DNA of 17,298 nt, taken from the NCBI GenBank assembly GCA_965660325.1, contig CBFHZL010000052.1:1-17298 (forward strand), given 5' to 3'. Positions within the stretch are counted from its first letter, which is position 1. Each line of letters starts with the position of its first letter. The notes beneath the pieces are model-generated. The model made no database searches. It was not told the origin of the DNA and saw only the letters and a program-made list of their open reading frames with translations. This stretch comes from Acidiluteibacter sp965660325 (GTDB taxonomy: Bacteria > Bacteroidota > Bacteroidia > Flavobacteriales_E > Vicingaceae). The translations under genes and the position numbers were made by a program. Positions 7,455-14,497 of this stretch are shown piece after piece.

Positions 7455-7955
7455 ATGACAATAAAACTAACAACAATTCTCCTCTTACTTGCTTTAATGG
7501 GATGCTATAGTATTCCTAGGAAGTATCTATTAACTTCAAAAAAGAATTACAATGAGTTAATGGAATTTGAAATTAGAGAGCTAGAGGGTGACGCACTGCC
7601 ATTAAAAAGTAATGGATATTCAACTATCAATCTTCTTATAAAGATCACTAATAAATCAAATAGTCCTATAAATATTGTAACACAAGGTAATGATCTAGGT
7701 TACTTGTTTTCTGCACCATTACAATTACAAGTAGATTGTAATTACATTCATGGAAGAAGAGATGATAGTTCAGTTTTTGGTTATAAAACAATAGACCCTG
7801 ACATCCCGCTTATTGATACTTTGATATTTGAAAAGTGTGAAAAATTTTCGGGTGAATTATACTTGATGTACAATTTAGGTGTATATAATGAAAAGCTAAA
7901 GCGTATAAATGAGAAAAATGACAGTATCATTAGTAACGCTATCTTGATTGAGTAA
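7455..7955 (+). CDS. Small lipoprotein of unknown function
   Basis: A 166-aa predicted lipoprotein: MTIKLTTILLLLALMGC, with lipobox L14-M-G-C17, so the mature protein should be lipid-anchored at Cys17. The rest appears beta-rich; INLLIKITNKSNSPINI (near 57-73) looks like a strand pair of an Ig-like fold. Further Cys residues (in VDCNYIH and FEKCEKF) could form a disulfide. No family or enzymatic motif is recognised. Like the preceding secreted protein it is A+T-rich and lies in the segment between rsmA and mgtE. No good promoter box is visible in the 124-base gap, so it may be co-transcribed with the gene at 6890. The opposite-strand reading frame over its 3' end is treated as a shadow, because the lipobox supports this strand. 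Confidence 0.65.
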   Translation: MTIKLTTILLLLALMGCYSIPRKYLLTSKKNYNELMEFEIRELEGDALPLKSNGYSTINLLIKITNKSNSPINIVTQGNDLGYLFSAPLQLQVDCNYIHGRRDDSSVFGYKTIDPDIPLIDTLIFEKCEKFSGELYLMYNLGVYNEKLKRINEKNDSIISNAILIE

Positions 7956-8136
7956 TAAGGCTTAATAACCCAACTGAACATAGAAGGATTACCAATCGTT
8001 AAGATTTATGATTTATAAATAACTCTTTAAGTAACTTCAGAAACATCCTCTTTCACCACCATCCGAAAAAAACCTCCACACGACTGCTTATTCTGGCCTA
8101 AAGTTGTAAATTCGTCCACAGCAAATTGAGTCGCCC

Positions 8137-9495
8137 ATGCAATTTGAATTAACGAAAGAATATCTAAACGAGCTAAGAGAAAGCTTAGACACCGGATTGG
8201 AAACACCGATTTTACAAGAAATTAGTGAACTCCACCCGGCAGATATTGCTGAAATTTTAGATGAGCTAACCATAGAACAAGCCTCACTGTTATACAAATA
8301 CATTGGGAAAGAAAAATCAGCTGATATTCTAATTGAGCTGGATGAAGATGTGCGGGAGCGGTATTTAGATTCTATTGGGGCTCAAGAAATAGCAGAGACC
8401 TTTATCGAAAATATGGACTCGGATGACGCTGCCGATATTATGGCTGAGCTGTCTGACAAGGTAAAGGAAGAGGTTATCTCCCACATACAAGACGAGGAAC
8501 AAGCAAGCGATATTGTGGATCTACTGAGTTATCCAGAAGATTCTGCCGGTGGACTAATGGCAAAGGAACTCATTCAAGTAAATGTGAATTGGAGCATGCT
8601 AAAATGCGTGAAAGAAATGCGCAAACAAGCAGAAGATATTGAGAATGTCTATTCTATATATGTAGTTGATAATCAAAGCCGATTAATAGGCACCTTATCG
8701 CTAAAAAAGTTACTTCTGGCTTCTAGCACTGCCAAGGTTGAAGATGTTTACTTTAAAGATGTATTAGCGGTTAAAGCTTATGAAAAGTCAGAGGAAGTGG
8801 CCAACATTATGGAAAAGTATGACTTAGTTGTACTGCCCGTAGTGGATGAGTTATACCGACTAATTGGGCGAATTACGATTGATGACGTGGTAGATGTAAT
8901 CCGTGAAGAAGCAGATAAAGATTACCAAATGGCATCTGGTTTAACGCAAACTGCTGAATCAAGCGATCGCGTATGGGCGCTTTCAAAAGCGCGAATCCCT
9001 TGGTTGGTGATTGGCTTACTTGGTGGTGTTTTAGGTTCATTGGTGATTGAAAACTATGAAGGTCAGATACAAATTCATCCTGAAATGGCAATTTTTATTC
9101 CGCTTATTGCCGCTATGGGCGGAAATGCAGGGGTACAATCATCGGCAATAGTAGTGCAGGGTTTGGCCAATAAAACGATGGGATTTGATTCTATCTTTTC
9201 ACGACTATTCAAAGAGTTCTCAGTTGGATTGCTCAACGGAGTACTTGTATCCTCACTTATTTTTGCTTACAATGTATTGTTTTCAGACTCTTGGGCGCTT
9301 AGCCTAACAGTGAGTATTTCCCTAATAACGGCTGTAGTTTTTGCCACGCTTCTTGGCACAGCGGTTCCCCTAGTATTGGAGAAGTATAAAGTAGATCCTG
9401 CATTGGCTACCGGGCCATTTATTACCACACTGAATGACATCATCGGTTTATTTATCTACTTTGGAGTTGGCCGATTGTTGTATAATTACTTCTAG
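8137..9495 (+). CDS. mgtE: Magnesium transporter MgtE
   Basis: Inner-membrane Mg2+ channel/transporter of 452 aa with the full MgtE domain order. A cytosolic superhelical N domain (about 20-130) includes HPADIAEILDEL and a DDAADIMAEL repeat. A CBS pair (about 135-258) has PEDSAGGLMAKELI and GRITIDDVVDVIREEADKD; in the known MgtE structure these regions bind Mg2+ and close the pore when Mg2+ is plentiful. The membrane domain (about 285-452) has five hydrophobic segments, including GGNAGVQSS (328-336) and DPALATGPFITTLND, in which D434 matches the pore aspartate that coordinates Mg2+. The gene after it begins 2 bases past the stop. The upstream TAAATTCG (8107-8114) is a one-mismatch -7 box. No Mg2+-sensing riboswitch was recognised. 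Confidence 0.96.
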   Translation: MQFELTKEYLNELRESLDTGLETPILQEISELHPADIAEILDELTIEQASLLYKYIGKEKSADILIELDEDVRERYLDSIGAQEIAETFIENMDSDDAADIMAELSDKVKEEVISHIQDEEQASDIVDLLSYPEDSAGGLMAKELIQVNVNWSMLKCVKEMRKQAEDIENVYSIYVVDNQSRLIGTLSLKKLLLASSTAKVEDVYFKDVLAVKAYEKSEEVANIMEKYDLVVLPVVDELYRLIGRITIDDVVDVIREEADKDYQMASGLTQTAESSDRVWALSKARIPWLVIGLLGGVLGSLVIENYEGQIQIHPEMAIFIPLIAAMGGNAGVQSSAIVVQGLANKTMGFDSIFSRLFKEFSVGLLNGVLVSSLIFAYNVLFSDSWALSLTVSISLITAVVFATLLGTAVPLVLEKYKVDPALATGPFITTLNDIIGLFIYFGVGRLLYNYF

Positions 9496-9497
9496 CC

Positions 9498-10439
9498 ATG
9501 TCTAAAAAAGTCATTTTTATTGATTCTGTTCATCCGATTTTAAAAAAGCGATTAGAAAAAATGGGCTTCCAATGTGATTGGATGATTGATTTAAAGCCTT
9601 TTGAAATAGAGCAGATTATTGGTGATTATGAAGGTGCAGTCATCAGAAGTAAATTCAAGTTCGATGCCGAAATGTTAGAAAAAGCGTCTAAGCTGAAATG
9701 GATTGCACGATCAGGTGCAGGCATGGAAAACATCGATTTAGTTGCTGCTAAAAAGCTCAACATTCAATGTTTTAACTCGCCTGAAGGCAATCGGGATGCG
9801 GTAGCCGAACATTGCATTGGCCTATTATTGAGCTTATTCAATCACCTTTCAAGAGGCGATCAAGAAGTACGACAAGGACTTTGGTTGAGAGAGAAAAATC
9901 GAGGAATAGAATTGAAAGGGAAAACAGTTGGCTTAATTGGCTATGGATTCATGGGTCAAGCCTTAGCGCAGCGATTACAGGGTTTTGGCGTGACTATTTT
10001 AGCCCACGATAAATACAAAGAAGGTTTTGGAACTGAACTGGTAAAGGAAGTTAGCTTACCAGAATTGCAAGTCAATTCAGATGTTATTAGCATTCATTTG
10101 CCGTATACTGAAGAAACACATTATTATGTGGATGAGCAATTTATAGCCAATTGTAAGAAACCATTTTACCTTATCAATACCGCTCGCGGAAAATGCTTAG
10201 ATACCTCAGCATTGGTTAAAGGAATCAATGCTCAGAAAGTTTTAGGAGCCTGCTTAGATGTTTCCGAATTTGAAAGTTTATCGTTTGAGAACCTCAACAA
10301 AGAGGAGCTTCCGCAAGCCTTTCAGGATTTAATTGCTTCAGATAAAGTCATTTTATCACCTCACGTAGCCGGTTGGACAGTAGAATCTTATGAGAAATTA
10401 TCGGCTTTTTTGGCGGATAAGATATTAGGTAATGGTTAA
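9498..10439 (+). CDS. D-2-hydroxyacid dehydrogenase family protein
   Basis: Cytosolic NAD-dependent oxidoreductase of 313 aa, in the family that interconverts D-2-hydroxyacids and 2-oxoacids (phosphoglycerate, glyoxylate/hydroxypyruvate and related dehydrogenases). The Rossmann motif is G148-Y-G-F-M-G153, with D171 at the end of strand 2, suggesting NAD rather than NADP. Catalytic residues are R230 (in NTARG), a Glu in LDVSEFE (E259 by spacing, E257 possible) and H289 (SPHVAGW). RSGAGMENIDL in the substrate domain is also typical. It lacks the C-terminal ACT domain of long SerA enzymes. The exact substrate cannot be read from the sequence. It follows mgtE by 2 bases, so the two are probably co-transcribed. 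Its last codons form one arm of an inverted repeat around the minisatellite downstream. Confidence 0.9.
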   Translation: MSKKVIFIDSVHPILKKRLEKMGFQCDWMIDLKPFEIEQIIGDYEGAVIRSKFKFDAEMLEKASKLKWIARSGAGMENIDLVAAKKLNIQCFNSPEGNRDAVAEHCIGLLLSLFNHLSRGDQEVRQGLWLREKNRGIELKGKTVGLIGYGFMGQALAQRLQGFGVTILAHDKYKEGFGTELVKEVSLPELQVNSDVISIHLPYTEETHYYVDEQFIANCKKPFYLINTARGKCLDTSALVKGINAQKVLGACLDVSEFESLSFENLNKEELPQAFQDLIASDKVILSPHVAGWTVESYEKLSAFLADKILGNG

Positions 10440-10718
10440 TTGATGTATTCAGCAAACCAATTAACAATTCACCATCCACCATTATAACGGATTTGCGGTA
10501 GCAAAGCCAATTAACAATTTACCATTACAACGGATTTGCGGAAGCAAGACCAATTCACCATCCATCATTACAACGAATTTGTGAAAGCAAAGCCAATTAA
10601 CGAAGCATCCACCATTACAACAGATTTACGGTAGCAAAGCCAATTAACAATTCACCATTACAACGGATTTGCGGTAGCAAAGCCAATTAACAATTCACCA
10701 TTAATAATTAACCATTAC
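10429..10718 (+). repeat. Inverted repeat spanning both stop codons around the minisatellite
   Basis: GTAATGGTTAATT (10429-10441) and AATTAACCATTAC (10706-10718) are perfect 13-bp inverted copies. The left arm contains the dehydrogenase stop codon and the right arm the lysC stop codon (minus strand). Either the repeat DNA ends exactly at the two coding ends, or the two gene ends were shaped by it. Confidence 0.75.
10457..10718 (+). repeat. Minisatellite of five hairpin-bearing units plus a partial sixth
   Basis: Units start with CCAATT at 10457, 10507, 10550, 10593 and 10640, with a degenerate partial unit from 10683. Lengths are 50, 43, 43, 47 and 43 bp; the longer ones carry an extra CATCCAC-like block. 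Each full unit contains AATT/CACCATT-type A+T-rich DNA and then a hairpin of form TTTGC-loop-GCAAA (10492-10505, 10535-10548, 10578-10591, 10625-10638, 10668-10681). Loops are GGTA, GGAA, GAAA, GGTA and GGTA, all G-N-N-A. It fills the gap between two convergent genes. No T-runs follow the hairpins, and there are no unique spacers, so it is not a CRISPR array. Confidence 0.9.
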
Positions 10719-11983
10719 TTAACGACAAACCTCGCCGTCTGCCTACTCTTTTGCTCTACAAAGACAGATTTCCCTTTCAACAATTTCGCTAATGTCTCTT
10801 CATTGTAATGTCTTACCGTCAACAACAATAAATCATCATTGTAATACACTTTATAATCAGCCTTGAGTTCCTCAATTAAAGTGTTTATTTTATCTCGTTG
10901 ATTATCTACACACACAGAAAAACTAATCGCTGAGTTCTGCATTAAATTTACCGTTACTTTATGCTTGGCAAAGCAGCCAAAAATCTGACTTAAATTCTCT
11001 TCGGCGATAAAGGAGTAATCTCTAGGCGAAATAGAAACTAATATCTGATTGGTTTTAAATATATAAGATGGGATTAACGAGTCCTTTGCGGAATTATCAT
11101 TGATTACACTTCCCTCCTCTTTAGGGTTAACAAATGACTTTACATACAGTGGGATTTGCTTGTTCTGAAGTGGTTTTATCGTTTTAGGATGAATTACCGT
11201 AGCTCCGTAATACGCCAGCTCAACTGCTTCGTGGTAAGAAATGTTGTTCAACTTTACTGTTTCTTCAAACCATTTCGGATCGGCATTGAGCATTCCCGGT
11301 ACATCTTTCCAAATGGTTAATGAGTCTGCATCAGTTAGGTTTGCTAAAATACCACCGGTGTAATCAGAACCTTCTCGGCCTAGCGTAGAGTTAAAATTCT
11401 CCGACGTGGAGCCGACAAATCCCTGCACCACCATCAATCGATTTTCTTCGTTTTGGAAGTAAGGTTTTAAGTATCGGTTTACATTTTCTGCAGAAGCGTC
11501 CCAATCTACTTTTGCATTTCGATAGGCATTATCTGTGCGTATCAAATCCCGAACATCTTGCAACTTATTGGATAAACCAACATGTTTTAAATATGCAGAA
11601 ACGATGGTTGCTGAAATCCACTCACCCACAGCTACCATTTGATCGTACTCAAAGTCGTACTCCCGCATTTGCTCCTCTTCTAGCTGCCATTCTATCTCTA
11701 CAAAAGTATTATGTATCTCCTCAAAAATCGGATGGTGAGGATCGTCAAAAAGTGTTTTTAATATCTCAAAGTGAAAGCTTTTGACTGCAGCTAACAACTC
11801 CATGGTATTGTCTCTTCCGTGAAAATAAGCATCCAACAGCTCTTCAAGTGCATTGGTCGTTTTACCCATCGCAGAAACCACTACCACAATCTGGTCGTTC
11901 TCATACTGCTTTAAAATAGTCGCTACATTCTTAACCGCAACAGCATCTTTTACTGATGCGCCTCCAAATTTAAATACCTTCAT
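10715..11983 (-). CDS. lysC: Aspartate kinase
   Basis: Phosphorylates L-aspartate with ATP, the first committed step to lysine, threonine, methionine and diaminopimelate for cell-wall peptidoglycan. The 422-aa protein starts with the signature MKVFKFGGASV (K5-F-G-G-A-S10). The kinase domain also shows V-G-E-W (E121 region), GFVGSTSENFNSTLGREGSD (188-207) and WKDVPGMLNADP (225-236). From about residue 300 the C-terminal part looks like the paired ACT regulatory domains usual in aspartokinases, so feedback inhibition is expected, though the effector cannot be read here. No homoserine dehydrogenase domain is fused, so it is monofunctional. Its ATG follows the stop codon of the GNAT gene with no intervening base (TAA-ATG), implying one transcript and coupled translation. 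It converges on the dehydrogenase gene across the minisatellite. Confidence 0.95.
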   Translation of the reverse strand: MKVFKFGGASVKDAVAVKNVATILKQYENDQIVVVVSAMGKTTNALEELLDAYFHGRDNTMELLAAVKSFHFEILKTLFDDPHHPIFEEIHNTFVEIEWQLEEEQMREYDFEYDQMVAVGEWISATIVSAYLKHVGLSNKLQDVRDLIRTDNAYRNAKVDWDASAENVNRYLKPYFQNEENRLMVVQGFVGSTSENFNSTLGREGSDYTGGILANLTDADSLTIWKDVPGMLNADPKWFEETVKLNNISYHEAVELAYYGATVIHPKTIKPLQNKQIPLYVKSFVNPKEEGSVINDNSAKDSLIPSYIFKTNQILVSISPRDYSFIAEENLSQIFGCFAKHKVTVNLMQNSAISFSVCVDNQRDKINTLIEELKADYKVYYNDDLLLLTVRHYNEETLAKLLKGKSVFVEQKSRQTARFVVK

Positions 11984-12463
11984 TTATTTCAATTTCTTTG
12001 ATAATTCCTGCAATTGTTCTCTTCTAAATTTGGCATTGAACCATTCTCCATCTAACTCTGCATTGTACTTTTTATAAAACCCAATTGCCGGCTCATTCCA
12101 ATCGAGTACTTGCCACTCCATTCGACCTGCATTTTGTTCCGCAGCAATTTTTATAAGTGCCTCAAATAGTAGTTTACCTGCGCCTACTCCGCGGTGCTTT
12201 TCGGTTACGATTAAATCTTCCAAATAAATACACTTGCCTTTCCAAGTAGAGTACTTTGTGTAATAAAGTGCAATTCCGATGACTTTTTGATCCAATTCTG
12301 CTACCAATAAGCGGAAAATGGCATTCGGTCCAAAACCGTCTTCGATTAATTCATCAAGAGTAACTTCTACCTGATCAGCGGCTTTTTCATAAACAGCCAA
12401 TTCGTGAATTAGTTGGAGTACTTCAGGGCAATCGCTTTTTTTACCTTCTCGTATGGTGACCAT
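11984..12463 (-). CDS. GNAT N-acetyltransferase, SSAT/thialysine acetyltransferase-like
   Basis: Acetyl-CoA-dependent N-acetyltransferase of 159 aa. The acetyl-CoA-binding loop R-G-V-G-A-G lies at 91-96. ELAVYEKAADQVEVT, the DGFG stretch, YLEDLIVTEKHRG and DWNEPAIGFYKKYNA (near 121-135) resemble the spermidine/spermine (diamine) and thialysine N-acetyltransferase subgroup, so a polyamine or lysine-like amine is a plausible substrate; this is inference. A longer reading from a TTG at 12484 is possible, but that codon lies inside the predicted -7 element TACCTTTG (12489-12482), so I take the ATG at 12463 as the start. It is the first gene of a minus-strand pair with lysC (zero-base spacing), which may mean a link to lysine-family metabolism or simply co-transcription. 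Confidence 0.85.
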   Translation of the reverse strand: MVTIREGKKSDCPEVLQLIHELAVYEKAADQVEVTLDELIEDGFGPNAIFRLLVAELDQKVIGIALYYTKYSTWKGKCIYLEDLIVTEKHRGVGAGKLLFEALIKIAAEQNAGRMEWQVLDWNEPAIGFYKKYNAELDGEWFNAKFRREQLQELSKKLK

Positions 12464-12481
12464 AATGTTGATGCTTTTGAG

Positions 12482-12489
12482 CAAAGGTA
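12482..12489 (-). promoter_or_regulatory. Predicted -7 element for the GNAT-lysC operon
   Basis: Read on the minus strand this is TACCTTTG, an exact TAnnTTTG match, 18 bases before the ATG at 12463. It decides the start of the GNAT gene, because the alternative TTG start overlaps it. No clear -33 element was found. Confidence 0.6.
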
Positions 12490-12588
12490 AATTTTAGGAG
12501 TTAAAAAGCCTATTGATTACTTTATCAAAAGTCAACTTTCAACTTCATATGTTTACATAGGCAACATCGTGTAAATTGTCTATTTTAG

Positions 12589-12596
12589 TATCTTTG
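12589..12596 (+). promoter_or_regulatory. Predicted -7 element of the MNT/HEPN operon, almost leaderless
   Basis: TATCTTTG matches TAnnTTTG exactly. Only 5 bases separate it from the ATG at 12602, so transcription should start at or within a base or two of the A of that ATG. No other usable start codon follows until codon 64, so a leaderless mRNA is the natural reading. It diverges from the GNAT promoter about 100 bp away. Confidence 0.6.
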
Positions 12597-12601
12597 AACT
12601 G

Positions 12602-12913
12602 ATGAACAAGTTAATCGAAGAAAATATAAACGAACTTCAGGAAATTTGCAGAAAACATGCTGTAGCTGAATTGTATGTTTTTGGTTCAGCATTAACCGCT
12701 GAATTTTCAGAAAACAGCGATTTAGATTTTGCTTACATTCTAAAAGAAAATCTTTCCCCAATTGAATACGGTGATGCATTTTTCGGGCTTATGGAGGATT
12801 TGGAACTTTTATTCAAAAGAAATATTGATCTGGTTTCATACAGAGTCGTTAAGAATCCAATTTTTAAGAATGAACTAGACAGGACTAAGAAAACATTATA
12901 TGCAGCGGCATAG
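12602..12913 (+). CDS. MNT-domain nucleotidyltransferase antitoxin (MntA-type)
   Basis: A 103-aa minimal nucleotidyltransferase. It shows the exact GSX10DXD motif of the family: G28-S29, ten residues, then D40-L-D42, with a third likely metal-binding Asp at D76 (NIDLVS). In the characterised MntA/HepT pair, the MNT protein transfers AMP to a tyrosine of the HEPN toxin and so neutralises it; all MNT residues needed for that chemistry are present here. Its 3' end overlaps the HEPN gene by 14 bases, typical of a toxin-antitoxin operon. The predicted promoter lies almost on the start codon. The pair is not part of the flanking housekeeping genes and is probably acquired. Substrate specificity is inferred from the family, not shown. 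Confidence 0.9.
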   Translation: MNKLIEENINELQEICRKHAVAELYVFGSALTAEFSENSDLDFAYILKENLSPIEYGDAFFGLMEDLELLFKRNIDLVSYRVVKNPIFKNELDRTKKTLYAAA

Positions 12914-13238
12914 AAAGATCCTTAAATATCTACTCGATATTGAGTCTATCATTGTAGAACTTGATAAAATAATCAACCACCATCAACTAGATTTTAATGA
13001 CTTTCAGCAGAGTTTCATATCTGTAAGGGCGGTAGAACGTGATTTAATGATTATCGGCGAAGCATTAAATAAAATAGTTCAAATTGATCCTGAAATACGT
13101 ATTTCAGGAATACGTCAAATCATTGGATTAAGAAACCTTATTGTTCATGCTTACGATTCAATCGAACCCTCTGTTCTTTGGAGGATATTGGTAAAAGACA
13201 TTCCTATTTTAAAGAAGGAAATCGAGCTACTAAAATAA
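12900..13238 (+). CDS. HEPN-domain ribonuclease toxin (HepT-type, DUF86)
   Basis: A 112-aa all-helical HEPN protein. The catalytic RX4HXY motif is intact: R78-N-L-I-V-H83-A-Y85, in the context GLRNLIVHAYDSI. Upstream, SVRAVERDLMIIGEALNKI is the typical DUF86 helix. In known HepT toxins, Arg and His form the RNase site and the Tyr is the AMPylation target of the MNT partner, so both toxin activity and its control look preserved. It starts inside the 3' end of the MNT gene (14-base overlap), so the antitoxin is made first from a shared mRNA. No truncation is seen. The RNA target cannot be predicted from the sequence. Confidence 0.9.
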   Translation: MQRHRKILKYLLDIESIIVELDKIINHHQLDFNDFQQSFISVRAVERDLMIIGEALNKIVQIDPEIRISGIRQIIGLRNLIVHAYDSIEPSVLWRILVKDIPILKKEIELLK

Positions 13239-13404
13239 ATAACAATCCATATTAACATAATCGTTAAGCAAGATCATAAAGTTTTATAGTTTTTAATGTG
13301 AGTGTGGTAATAATGTCTTAAAATAGTTTACTTCATCAGTTTAAAGATAGACTTCCAAATTGCTTTCATTTTGCGATATTTGCAAAAATTTTAAAATCAA
13401 TACA

Positions 13405-14400
13405 ATGAGCGGAGTTAAAACCTTGAGTGAATTTATTATAGAACGACAAGAGGATTTTCCCTATGCAACGGGCGAGTTAACTCGGCTATTAAACGACATT
13501 GTAATTGCTACTAAAATAATCAATCGAGAAGTAAATAAAGCAGGTCTTGTCAATATTATTGGCGCCACAGAGTCGGAAAATATTCAAGGAGAAACTCAAC
13601 AAAAGCTTGATGTTATGGCAGACAATCAGTTTATTTCTGCTCTACAAAATGGCGGAGAAGCTTGTGGCCTCGCATCTGAAGAAAATGATCATGAATTGAT
13701 CTTTAAAAGCGACTTTGCTAAAAAAGGCAATTATGTAGTGGCTTTTGACCCATTAGATGGTTCTTCTAATATCGATGTGAATGTTTCTATCGGTACCATC
13801 TTTTCAATTTTTCGCAGAAAAAGTAAAGTAGGAGAAGAAGCCAATCTTCAAGATTTTTTACAAAAAGGCGCTGAACAGGTAGCAGCCGGCTACATCGTTT
13901 ATGGCTCTTCTACTATGTTGGTTTATACTACAGGAAATGGGGTAAACGGATTTACATTAGATCCTTCTATCGGTGAGTTTTGTTTGTCTCATCCTAACAT
14001 GAAGATTAAAGAAGACGGTAAAATTTATTCATTAAACGAAGGTAATTACCCTTACTTTTCACAAGGCGTGCGCGATTACATCGAATACTGCAAAGAAGAT
14101 GATAAAGCAACTAACCGCCCATTTTCAGCACGATACATTGGCTCAATGGTGGCAGATTTTCATCGAAATTTGATTAAAGGTGGAATTTTTATCTATCCTG
14201 AGACCACAAAAGCACCTAATGGTAAATTGAGAATTTTATACGAATGTAACCCAATGGCCTTCATTATGGAGCAAGCAGGTGGAGTTGCCACTACCGGCAA
14301 GCAGCGTATAATGGATGTGGAATTAACCGAACTGCATCAGCGTGTACCATGCATTATGGGTTCTAAAAATATGGTAGAGAAAATGTTGACGTTTTTGTAA
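13405..14400 (+). CDS. fbp: Class I fructose-1,6-bisphosphatase
   Basis: Hydrolyses fructose-1,6-bisphosphate to fructose-6-phosphate in the cytosol, a key gluconeogenic step. The 331-aa protein contains the FBPase signature D115-P-L-D-G-S-S-N122, the metal-site segment ASEEND (90-95), the sugar-phosphate region SARYIGSMVADFHRNL (241-256), and GKLRILYECNPMAFIMEQAGG with E280. Length and order are normal. An in-frame TTG at 13360 would add 15 residues unlike the family and would place a promoter-like GATATTTG (13375-13382, one mismatch) inside the gene, so the ATG at 13405 is chosen. It is separated from the HEPN gene by 166 bases and ends at a strong terminator, so it is probably transcribed alone. 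Confidence 0.95.
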   Translation: MSGVKTLSEFIIERQEDFPYATGELTRLLNDIVIATKIINREVNKAGLVNIIGATESENIQGETQQKLDVMADNQFISALQNGGEACGLASEENDHELIFKSDFAKKGNYVVAFDPLDGSSNIDVNVSIGTIFSIFRRKSKVGEEANLQDFLQKGAEQVAAGYIVYGSSTMLVYTTGNGVNGFTLDPSIGEFCLSHPNMKIKEDGKIYSLNEGNYPYFSQGVRDYIEYCKEDDKATNRPFSARYIGSMVADFHRNLIKGGIFIYPETTKAPNGKLRILYECNPMAFIMEQAGGVATTGKQRIMDVELTELHQRVPCIMGSKNMVEKMLTFL

Positions 14401-14417
14401 ACCGATTAAAATAAGCT

Positions 14418-14456
14418 AAAAGCCCTGGTGAATTAATTTCCTCAGGGCTTTTTTAT
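14418..14456 (+). terminator. Intrinsic terminator after fbp
   Basis: Arms AAAAGCCCTG (14418-14427) and CAGGGCTTTT (14443-14452) are a perfect 10-bp inverted repeat around a 15-base loop, 17 bases after the stop codon, followed by more T. The A-run/T-run symmetry could let it work in both directions. Confidence 0.9.
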
Positions 14457-14497
14457 TTTTACTATTATACTCTCAACAAATCCATTAATTTAGAGGG

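Noticed and set aside
7781..7981. Minus-strand coding frame over the end of the lipoprotein gene
   Set aside because: It overlaps a plus-strand frame with a convincing lipobox; its low-complexity hydrophobic product looks like a shadow.
7956..8136. Mg2+-sensing riboswitch before mgtE
   Set aside because: The 181 bases show no recognisable M-box-like structure or terminator; only a weak -7 box is seen.
5301..8136. Mobile element boundaries (terminal inverted repeats or target-site duplication) around the accessory segment
   Set aside because: I compared both edges by eye and found no matching terminal or direct repeats, and no recombinase gene.
9498..10439. Naming the dehydrogenase serA or pdxB
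   Set aside because: The fold and catalytic residues fit the whole family; length and motifs do not fix the substrate, and no serine or pyridoxine genes adjoin.
10457..10718. CRISPR array
   Set aside because: Repeats adjoin each other without unique spacers of constant length, and no cas genes are nearby; it is a tandem minisatellite.
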